Source: Homoserinimonas sp044769865
GTDB taxonomy: Bacteria > Actinomycetota > Actinomycetes > Actinomycetales > Microbacteriaceae
DNA length: 64,000 nucleotides
Assembly (NCBI RefSeq): GCF_044769865.1
Contig: NZ_JBIZWA010000001.1
Location: 1,550,001 to 1,614,000, forward strand
Direction of reading: 5' to 3'
Below are positions 57,709-64,000 of this stretch, in pieces. The notes beneath the pieces were generated by a model. It worked only from the letters and a program-made list of their open reading frames with translations. It did not search any database and was not told the DNA's origin. Position 1 is the stretch's first letter; each line of letters begins with the position of its first letter. The position numbers were made by a program, and so were the translations under genes.

Positions 57709-57883
57709 CATCCGTGCCCCCTGCTTAGGGGACTCGCCCGGCGCTCCCGGCAGGGACATCATGAGACTGCAGGGGAGTACCCGAAATGCTCCCGAGGTCC
57801 AGGCAGTTCCACCCGCACGATACCCGACCCGAACCGCTGCCGCGCGCCACCCGAAACGGTGCGAGGGAGCACGCTTACCCGAA

Positions 57884-58159
57884 ATGAGCACTGTCATGCC
57901 TGTCGCGACCCTTCAGACCACCCTGCCGACGCACTACTCGGCCATCACGGCCGACGCCGACTCGGCACTCGAGTGCCCATCGTGCGGTTCGCGCATGACC
58001 GCGACGCCGAACCCGTATTACGGTGCGGGGCTCGCGCAGCATCGCACGATCGCACTCTGCAACGGATGCCAGCACATCGCATTCCTCGCCGAAGCCGAGC
58101 CTGAGCCAGCCATGGAGGGCATCGCGAAGCGGATGCGCGCCCTCTTCGCCCGCCGCTGA
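57884..58159 (+). CDS. Small zinc-ribbon protein of unknown function
   Basis: 91 aa. A CPSCGSRM knuckle (residues ~31-38) and a CNGCQHIAF knuckle (~59-67) are 27 residues apart, a likely zinc ribbon; a charged helical tail (EGIAKRMRALFARR) follows. Starts at ATG 57884 or 57896. The 175-nt leader has a duplicated TACCCGAAATG (57778-57788 and 57876-57886), the second copy including the ATG. No family recognised. Confidence 0.65.
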   Translation: MSTVMPVATLQTTLPTHYSAITADADSALECPSCGSRMTATPNPYYGAGLAQHRTIALCNGCQHIAFLAEAEPEPAMEGIAKRMRALFARR

Positions 58160-58181
58160 AGCCGGGTGACGCGGGGCACTC

Positions 58182-58856
58182 CTAGCGGCGCGCCTCGAGG
58201 AGCTCGTTCATGAAGACGATCTCCTTGTCCTGCACCGTCACCATGCCCTTTGCGAGCTTGGTGACGACGGGATTCGTGCTGCGCTCCAGCACGGCCTCGG
58301 CCATCTCGACGCCGCCGATGTGGTGCTCGATCATGAGCTCGAGGAAGTAGACCTCGGCCTCCAGCCCCTCGAGCGTCTCGAGCTTCGCCATCTGCTCCGC
58401 GGTCGCGAGACCCGGCATGGGCTCACCCGGCGTGTGGTTGTGCCCCGACTCGCCCTCGCCGCCGTGGTCGTGGTCGCCGCCGTCGAGCGTCGGCCGCGAC
58501 ATCCACGTCATCGACGGCTCGGGGGGAGCATGTGGCAGCCCCCACACCTCGAGCCAGCCGAACATCTGGCCGGCCTGCTGCTGCTGGGCCGTCGCGATGT
58601 CATAGGCGAGGGTCGTGATCTCGCGGTCGTCCGTCGCCTGCAGCACGATCATCGACATGCGCACGGCCTGGTTGTGGTGCTCCTGCATGTCGCGGGAGAA
58701 GCCCGCCTCAGCGCTCGTGTTCGAGGGCGTCGAGGCCGTCGGAACGCTCAGGCGGCCGATGCCGAACGCGAGGGCCGCGAGCAGCGCGCCACCGAGGATG
58801 ATGGCGACGAGAGCCCTCGTCGAGAGGCGCGGTTCACGCTGTGCCAAAGGCCTCAC
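58182..58856 (-). CDS. DUF305 protein with His-rich insert
   Basis: 224 aa. One N-terminal membrane anchor (STRALVAIILGGALLAALAFGIGRL), then the DUF305 fold with its two MxxHH-type motifs: GFSRDMQEHHNQAVRMSMIVL and YFLELMIEHHIGGVEMAEAVL. Between them is a GGDHDHGGEGESGHNH insert likely to bind metal. DUF305 proteins are four-helix bundles linked to copper or other metals in some bacteria. Start overlaps the stop of the DUF3105 gene (ATGA). Confidence 0.88.
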   Translation of the reverse strand: MRPLAQREPRLSTRALVAIILGGALLAALAFGIGRLSVPTASTPSNTSAEAGFSRDMQEHHNQAVRMSMIVLQATDDREITTLAYDIATAQQQQAGQMFGWLEVWGLPHAPPEPSMTWMSRPTLDGGDHDHGGEGESGHNHTPGEPMPGLATAEQMAKLETLEGLEAEVYFLELMIEHHIGGVEMAEAVLERSTNPVVTKLAKGMVTVQDKEIVFMNELLEARR

Positions 58857-59560
58857 GCAACCTTGCCGGGGCCATCCAGCACGCCGTCGCAGCGCGCGCC
58901 GGGCTCGGGCACGTCACCCGACTGCCAGTACTTCTCGACGAAGTCGCCGAGGCGCTCGTCGTCGACGCCGTCGAGCTTGACCTGGGCGCCCCACGCGGAT
59001 GCGACGACAGGGGCGTCGAGGTCGGCGATGGGGGAGAGGATGACGTAGGTGCTGGGCAGCGAGTCGCGCAGCGCCTGCAGGTCGTCGCCCGCGACCTCGT
59101 CGGGGTTGTACGTGACCCAGACGGCACCGTGCTCGAGCGAGTGCACCGCGTTCTCAGCGGGCTGCTCCTCCTCGTAGATGCCGCAATTGAGCCAGTACTG
59201 GCTGTGGCTGCCACCCGCGGGCGGGTTCATGCCGTACTGCGCCTCATAGTCCACCCGCGTCTCGACGTGCTGGTAGTCGATGTCGGCCCAGGTCTGCACG
59301 CCGTCGACCGTGATGTCGTCGGGGTTGCGCTTGGGGGTGCCGCTCGTGACGACGATCGTGACGATGACGGCGATGACCGCGAGGGCGGCGACCGAGCTGA
59401 GGGTGACGGCGATGATGCGGTTGCGCTTGGCGCGCGCCTGCTGCTTCTTGAAGGCCTCGACCTTGGCGAGGCGGCGCTGCTCGCGTTCCTGCTTGACCGT
59501 GAGCTTCTTGGCGGCGGGCGGCACTGGGGCGTCGTCGGAGGGAGTGTTGTCGCGAGGTGA
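58853..59560 (-). CDS. DUF3105 membrane protein
   Basis: 235 aa. A charged N-terminal cytosolic region (KKLTVKQEREQRRLAKVEAFKKQQARAKRNR), one membrane segment (IIAVTLSSVAALAVIAVIVTIVVTSG) and the extracytoplasmic DUF3105 domain (YGMNPPAGGSHSQYWLNCGIYEEEQPAENAVHSLEHGAVWVTYNP), with two cysteines. The GTG at 59560 is preferred because AGGA lies 8 nt before it and a TAGGCT -10 box at 59607-59612 would place the transcript start downstream of the ATG at 59605. Function unknown; paired with DUF305. Confidence 0.85.
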   Translation of the reverse strand, partial: SPRDNTPSDDAPVPPAAKKLTVKQEREQRRLAKVEAFKKQQARAKRNRIIAVTLSSVAALAVIAVIVTIVVTSGTPKRNPDDITVDGVQTWADIDYQHVETRVDYEAQYGMNPPAGGSHSQYWLNCGIYEEEQPAENAVHSLEHGAVWVTYNPDEVAGDDLQALRDSLPSTYVILSPIADLDAPVVASAWGAQVKLDGVDDERLGDFVEKYWQSGDVPEPGARCDGVLDGPGKVA

Positions 59561-59717
59561 CACGGCTGTGGTCCTGTCGGGTTGGTCGGCAAGGGCTGCA
59601 GGCATGAGCCTATCGAGGGCTCCCTATGCGCAACGTGAAGGCGGCGGCCGTATTCCCCGTCGCAGGTGGGAAGTTGCCCCGGATGCTGGCGGGTGACGCT
59701 GGTAGATTGGCCCGACC

Positions 59718-61079
59718 ATGAAGTACGCAGAGACCGTCCTCGATCTGGTCGGAAACACGCCCCTCGTCAAGCTCAACAAGGTCACGGAGGGAATCTCGGC
59801 GACCGTGCTGGTCAAGGTCGAGTACCTGAATCCCGGCGGATCATCGAAGGATCGCATCGCGACCAAGATCATCGACGCGGCTGAGGCGTCCGGAGATCTC
59901 AAGCCCGGCGGCACGATCGTCGAGCCGACATCCGGCAACACGGGTGTTGGCCTCGCGCTCGTCGCCCAGCAGCGGGGCTACCGCTGCGTCTTCGTGTGCC
60001 CCGACAAGGTGGGCGAGGACAAGCGCAATGTGCTGCGCGCCTATGGTGCCGAGGTCGTCGTGACGCCGACGGCCGTCGCTCCCGATAGCCCGGAGTCGTA
60101 CTACTCGGTCTCTGACCGTCTCGCGCGGGAGATCCCGGGGGCGTTCAAGCCCAACCAGTACGAGAACCAGAACGGCCCGCTCAGCCACTACGAGACCACG
60201 GGTCCTGAGATCTGGCGCAACACCGACGGGAGGGTCACGACCTTCGTTGCGGGCGTCGGCACGGGCGGCACCATCAGCGGCACCGGCCGCTACCTCAAGG
60301 AGGTCTCCGACGGAGCCGTGCGCATCGTCGGGTCCGACCCCGAGGGCTCTGTCTACTCCGGTGGCACGGGTCGGCCCTACCTGGTCGAGGGCGTCGGTGA
60401 AGACTTCTGGCCCGGCGCATACGACCCGAGCGTCGTCGACGAGGTGCACATGGTGACGGATGCCGAAGCCGTCGCCATGACGAGGCGCCTCGCCCTCGAA
60501 GAGGGGCTGCTGGTCGGCGGATCGAGCGGCATGGCGGTCGTGTCTGCGCTCGCGGTCGCCCGCGAACTCGGCCCAGACGATGTCGTCGTCGTGCTGCTGC
60601 CGGACGGCGGGCGCGGCTATCTCGGCAAGGTCTTCAACGACGGCTGGATCCACAGTCACGGCTTCGGTGACATGGAGGAGGGGGATGACCAGCGCGTTGC
60701 CGACGTGGTCGTCGGAAGCGCTGAGGACCTCCCGCACGTTCGCACCGACAGCACGGTGCGAGACGCGGTGCGCCTCCTCACCAAGTCGCCACACACCGCA
60801 ATTCCGGTGCTCGCCGCCGCGCCTCCCGTCGTGCTCGGCGAGGTCGTCGGCAGTGTCTCGGAGGCTTCGCTCGTGGCCGCCCTGCTCAAGTCAGAGAATG
60901 GCCTCGACGACCTTGTGTCGAAGGTCATGAGCCCGCCACTCGCCCTCGTCGGCGCGTGCGAGACGCTCGACGACGCAGAGTCCCGGCTCGTCGACCACGG
61001 CACGCTCATGGTGATGAACCAGGGCAAGCCCGTCGGCCTCCTCGGGCGCCGCAGCCTTCTCGCCCACTTCACCGTCTAG
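59718..61079 (+). CDS. cbs: Cystathionine beta-synthase
   Basis: 453 aa; condenses serine and homocysteine. PLP lysine Lys44 in NPGGSSKDRIATKI, phosphate loop EPTSGNTGVGLAL and GTGGTISGTGRYLKEV. Two CBS domains at about 335-453 distinguish it from plain cysteine synthases and suggest allosteric control. TAGATT lies 9 nt before the ATG. It is followed after 8 nt by a cystathionine gamma-synthase/lyase gene. Confidence 0.92.
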   Translation: MKYAETVLDLVGNTPLVKLNKVTEGISATVLVKVEYLNPGGSSKDRIATKIIDAAEASGDLKPGGTIVEPTSGNTGVGLALVAQQRGYRCVFVCPDKVGEDKRNVLRAYGAEVVVTPTAVAPDSPESYYSVSDRLAREIPGAFKPNQYENQNGPLSHYETTGPEIWRNTDGRVTTFVAGVGTGGTISGTGRYLKEVSDGAVRIVGSDPEGSVYSGGTGRPYLVEGVGEDFWPGAYDPSVVDEVHMVTDAEAVAMTRRLALEEGLLVGGSSGMAVVSALAVARELGPDDVVVVLLPDGGRGYLGKVFNDGWIHSHGFGDMEEGDDQRVADVVVGSAEDLPHVRTDSTVRDAVRLLTKSPHTAIPVLAAAPPVVLGEVVGSVSEASLVAALLKSENGLDDLVSKVMSPPLALVGACETLDDAESRLVDHGTLMVMNQGKPVGLLGRRSLLAHFTV

Positions 61080-61087
61080 GAGCAAGC

Positions 61088-62233
61088 ATGCAGGATTTCA
61101 ACACCCGCGCGATCCACGCCGGTCAGGACTTCGACCCCACGACGGGCGCCGTCGTGCCGCCCATCTACATGACGTCGACCTTCGTGCAAGACGGCATCGG
61201 CGGCTTCCGTGGCGGCTATGAGTATGCGCGCGGCGGCAACCCCACGCGCGACACCCTGCAGGAGCTCCTCGCCTCGCTCGAGGGCGGCGCGCACGCCTAC
61301 AGCTTCGCCTCGGGGCTCGCGGCGGAAGACGCGCTGCTGCGCGCCATCCTGAAGCCGGGCGATCACGTGCTCATGGGTAACGACGTCTACGGCGGCACCC
61401 ACCGTCTCGTCAACCGGCTCCACGTGCCGTGGGGTGTCGAGCTCAGCACGGTCGAGATGAGCGATGCGGATGCCGTGCGTGCGGCGATCAGGCCCGGCAC
61501 GACCCGCGTGCTCTGGCTCGAGACGCCGAGCAACCCGCTCATGAAGATCACCGACATCGCGGCGCTCGCCGCGATCGGCCACGAGGCGGGCGCGCTCGTC
61601 GTCGTGGACAACACCTTCGCGACGCCGTACCTGCAGCAGCCCCTCGCCCTTGGCGCCGACATCGTCGTGCACTCGACGACGAAGTACCTCGGCGGGCACT
61701 CCGACGTGCTCGGCGGCGCGGTCATCCTGAACGACGACGAGCTCGCCGAGAAGGTCGGCTTCCTGCAGTTCGGCGCGGGCGGGGTCTCCTCTCCCATGGA
61801 CGCATGGCTCACCGTGCGGGGTATCAAGACCCTCGGGGTGCGCATGGACCGCCACTCCTCCAACGCGCACACGATCGCAGCGACCCTCGAGCACCACCCG
61901 GCGATCGAGCGGGTCTACTACCCGGGTCTCGAATCCCACCCGGGCCACGAGATCGCGGCGCGGCAGATGTCGGACTTCGGCGGCATGCTCTCGCTCGCCC
62001 TCAAGGGCGGACCGGATGTTGCGCGCGCCGTCGCGGAGGGCACAAGCGTCTTCCAGCTCGCCGAGTCCCTCGGCGGCGTCGAGTCGCTCATCGGCTACCC
62101 GAGCGAGATGACGCACGCATCCGTCAAGGGGACCGAGCTTGCGGTGCCCGAGAACGTCATCCGTCTCTCGGTTGGCATCGAGGGCATCGATGACCTGCTC
62201 GCCGACATCACGGAGGCGCTCGACCGCGTGTAG
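61088..62233 (+). CDS. metB: Cystathionine gamma-synthase/gamma-lyase
   Basis: 381-aa trans-sulfuration enzyme of the Cys/Met PLP family. PLP lysine Lys199 in VVHSTTKYLGGHSDVLGGAV; GGYEYARGGNPTRDTL and WLETPSNPLMKITDI are family signatures. Sequence alone does not separate synthase from lyase. Adjacency to cystathionine beta-synthase favours the reverse (homocysteine-to-cysteine) direction. GGAGCAAGC precedes the ATG. Confidence 0.9.
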   Translation: MQDFNTRAIHAGQDFDPTTGAVVPPIYMTSTFVQDGIGGFRGGYEYARGGNPTRDTLQELLASLEGGAHAYSFASGLAAEDALLRAILKPGDHVLMGNDVYGGTHRLVNRLHVPWGVELSTVEMSDADAVRAAIRPGTTRVLWLETPSNPLMKITDIAALAAIGHEAGALVVVDNTFATPYLQQPLALGADIVVHSTTKYLGGHSDVLGGAVILNDDELAEKVGFLQFGAGGVSSPMDAWLTVRGIKTLGVRMDRHSSNAHTIAATLEHHPAIERVYYPGLESHPGHEIAARQMSDFGGMLSLALKGGPDVARAVAEGTSVFQLAESLGGVESLIGYPSEMTHASVKGTELAVPENVIRLSVGIEGIDDLLADITEALDRV

Positions 62234-62274
62234 TCTTCCGCTCGGGTCGCGCTGGAGCGGCCGCAGGAGGCGAA

Positions 62275-63636
62275 GTGACCGACGTGCGTGAGGGCATCTA
62301 CAGTGCCCGCTACCGCTGGACCACCATCGGCGCGCTCTCGCTTGTCTTCCTGAACGCCTTCCAGACCCTTGCCGTCACGACCATCATGCCGCTCATCAGC
62401 GCCGAGCTTGATGGGCGGGAGCTCTATGCCCTCGCGTTCGCGGCGCCGCTCGCCGCGGGGGTCGTCGGCATGGTCATCGGCGGCAACTGGGCCGACCGCG
62501 TGGGGCCCGCGGCGCCCCTTTCCGTCTCGGCCGTGATCTTCACGCTCGGGCTCGTCATCGCAGGGGTCGCCCCGTCCATGGCGGTGCTCGTGCTGGGACG
62601 CCTCGTGCTCGGCTTCGGGGGTGGGGCCGTGACGGTGGCCCTGTATGTGCTCATCGCCCGGGTGTTCCCCGCCCCGATGCATCCGAAGGTCTTCGCCGGC
62701 TTCTCGACCGCGTGGGTCGTGCCAGCGCTCGTCGGGCCGGCCGCGGCGGGCTTCATCGCGGAGGGCATCGGGTGGCGCTGGGTGTTCCTGGCGGTCGTCG
62801 TGCTCGTCGTCGGGTCGACGGGGCTCATCCTGCCGAGCGTGCGGGCCCTCACTCCGGCCGAGGGCGAGGCCCCGCCGTGGGCGCTGCGACGCATCGCGTG
62901 GTCGGTGCTTGCCGCGGCCGCCGTGCTCGCGGTCAGCCTCTCGGGGCAGGCGGGGGAGGAGTCCGCCGGCGAATCGGCCGTGCCCATCGTGCTCGCCGTC
63001 GTCGCGGCCGCCGTCGCACTCTTCGCAGCGCGCACGCTCGTGCCGCGCGGAACCCTCCTCGCGAGGCGCGGCCTGCCATCGATCATCCTGCTGCGCGGGC
63101 TCGTCTCGGCGACCTTCTTCGGCGCGGAGGTCTACATCCCGTACCTGCTGCAGGCCGAGTATGGCTTCGACGCGGCCATCGCTGGGCTCGCCCTGACGGG
63201 CGGCACGCTCACCTGGGCAACCGCCGCGCAGCTGCAGGGCTCGGCACGCCTGAGTGACGCCGCCTGCCTGACAGGCGGCTCGCTCATGCTGCTCGCCTCG
63301 ACCAGCGTCGTGATCGTCGCGACCGTCTTGATGCTGCACCCGGCCGTGCTCATGGTGGGCTGGGCGATCGGCGGGGCCGGCATGGGGCTCGCGTTCCCGC
63401 GGCTCAACACCATGACGCTCGCGCGCTCGGCGATCCGGGAGCAGGGCTTCAACTCCGCCGCGCTCACGATTGCGCAGTCGCTCGGGGCGGCGCTCGCGCT
63501 CGCGGTCACGGGCGTCGTGGTCGCATATTTCGCATCCTTTGGCGGCGCCGTCTCGTTCGTGGCCGTCTTCGTGCTCGCGGCACTCTTCGCGCTCGCCGCG
63601 GTCATTGTTTCGCCCCGCGTGCGCGAACTCCGCTGA
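62275..63636 (+). CDS. MFS transporter
   Basis: 453 aa with about 12-14 membrane segments. The motif-A-like loop reads GGNWADRVGPAAPL, and LGRLVLGFGGGAVTVALYVLIARVF is motif-B/C-like. It resembles DHA2-type drug exporters (FNAFQTLAVTTIMPLIS is the typical start). Starts at GTG after GGAGGCGAA, 41 nt from metB. Substrate unknown. Confidence 0.85.
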   Translation: MTDVREGIYSARYRWTTIGALSLVFLNAFQTLAVTTIMPLISAELDGRELYALAFAAPLAAGVVGMVIGGNWADRVGPAAPLSVSAVIFTLGLVIAGVAPSMAVLVLGRLVLGFGGGAVTVALYVLIARVFPAPMHPKVFAGFSTAWVVPALVGPAAAGFIAEGIGWRWVFLAVVVLVVGSTGLILPSVRALTPAEGEAPPWALRRIAWSVLAAAAVLAVSLSGQAGEESAGESAVPIVLAVVAAAVALFAARTLVPRGTLLARRGLPSIILLRGLVSATFFGAEVYIPYLLQAEYGFDAAIAGLALTGGTLTWATAAQLQGSARLSDAACLTGGSLMLLASTSVVIVATVLMLHPAVLMVGWAIGGAGMGLAFPRLNTMTLARSAIREQGFNSAALTIAQSLGAALALAVTGVVVAYFASFGGAVSFVAVFVLAALFALAAVIVSPRVRELR

Positions 63637-63688
63637 GACGGAGGATGCGCGCAAGCGCACGGGCGGCATAATGGATGCGACTCGCAGC

Positions 63689-63704
63689 ATGTGAACGTAC
63701 ACAT
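63689..63704. promoter_or_regulatory. Palindromic operator before the LacI-family gene
   Basis: ATGTGAACGTACACAT: 14 of 16 bases obey dyad symmetry around ACGT. The form TGTGAACGTTCACA is a usual LacI-family operator, so this is probably autoregulatory. It lies 22 nt before the regulator ATG. Confidence 0.6.
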
Positions 63705-63726
63705 CACGACAGGCCTGGTGAATCCC

Positions 63727-64000
63727 ATGGAACCGGAGAAGGTTCGCGCCCCGAACATCCGGGATGTCGCGAGGCTTGCTGGAGTCTCGTACCAGACCGT
63801 CTCGCGCGTGCTCAACGAGTCGCCCAACATCCGCCCCAGCACCAAGGAGCGGGTGCTCGAGGTCATCGACGAACTCGGCTACAGGCCCAACCAGGCGGCG
63901 CGCACCCTCGTCACCAATCGCAGCCGCACGATCGGCGTGCTCTCGGGCGACACAGCTCACTACGGGCCCACCACGAGCGTGCATGCGATCGAGATCGCGG
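63727..64000 (+). CDS. LacI-family transcriptional regulator, N-terminal part (3' end outside window)
   Basis: The first 91 residues: HTH NIRDVARLAGVSYQTVSRVLNESPNIRPSTKERVLEVIDELGYRPNQAARTLVTNRSRTIGVLSGD, then the start of the sugar-binding domain. The Ser-Tyr-Gln-Thr recognition helix is usual for beta-galactoside or related sugar regulators. GTG at 63718 or 63691 are alternative in-frame starts. The rest lies outside the window, and so do the probable target genes. Confidence 0.92.
   Translation, partial: MEPEKVRAPNIRDVARLAGVSYQTVSRVLNESPNIRPSTKERVLEVIDELGYRPNQAARTLVTNRSRTIGVLSGDTAHYGPTTSVHAIEIA

Noticed and set aside
62095..63984. A 629-residue reverse-strand open frame over the MFS gene and the LacI start
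   Set aside because: Low-complexity Arg/Asp/Gly/His sequence with no family motif; it covers two well-supported genes on the other strand.
192..64000. Search for IS ends, attachment sites, phage genes, rRNA or other tRNA genes
   Set aside because: None found apart from tRNA-Trp; the inverted repeats seen do not flank a transposase or integrase.

Overview
The window is 64 kb of high-GC chromosomal DNA from an actinobacterium, most probably of the family Microbacteriaceae (order Micrococcales). The evidence is the GC-rich codon use, the many GTG and TTG starts, the many starts with no ribosome binding site but a -10 box 6-8 nt upstream, an spc-type ribosomal block with no S14 gene, an alpha-type block with no S4 gene, and long low-complexity tails on L15, L17, S5 and NusG. 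The genus cannot be fixed from the sequence alone. I see no insertion sequence, prophage, CRISPR array, rRNA operon or replication origin.

Layout. 1-9560 is translation and transcription core: the end of rplE, then rpsH-rplF-rplR-rpsE-rpmD-rplO, secY-adk-map, infA-rpmJ, and rpsM-rpsK-rpoA-rplQ. A reverse-strand OafA-type acyltransferase (9623-11557) separates rplQ from truA. Then come rplM-rpsI-glmM, coaA (reverse), and a tightly overlapping run glmS-acpS-alr-tsaE-tsaB-rimI-tsaD that joins cell-wall precursor synthesis to the t6A tRNA modification genes. Two DUF4190-like membrane proteins follow, then a THUMP-like methyltransferase (reverse) and a groES gene controlled by two CIRCE operators, without groEL.

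24988-32818 holds rarD and a branched-chain-amino-acid-type ABC uptake system. Two paralogous substrate-binding lipoproteins lie on the forward strand and livH-livM-livG-livF on the reverse strand, meeting at a strong two-way terminator. LivH carries an unusual secreted N-terminal domain. After guaB, 34577-38297 is an envelope-stress module: a PspC/toastrack membrane protein plus a small partner, divergent from a PspC-fused histidine kinase and a LuxR-type regulator. A LysE exporter with its LysG-type regulator, an aspartate-type aminotransferase, and tRNA-Trp-secE-nusG-rplK-rplA follow.

44101-49404 holds a DMT transporter, an alpha/beta hydrolase, a YqaJ-like nuclease, and an OmpR/HisKA two-component pair followed by an uncharacterised membrane-anchored protein. 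rplJ-rplL come next with a leader containing an attenuator-like hairpin. 50745-64000 is more accessory: an LPVTG surface protein, a sugar ABC importer with a LacI-type operator but no ATPase gene, an ABC exporter, a small zinc-ribbon protein, a DUF305/DUF3105 pair, cystathionine beta-synthase with a cystathionine gamma-synthase/lyase, an MFS transporter, and the start of a LacI-family regulator with a palindromic operator in front of it.
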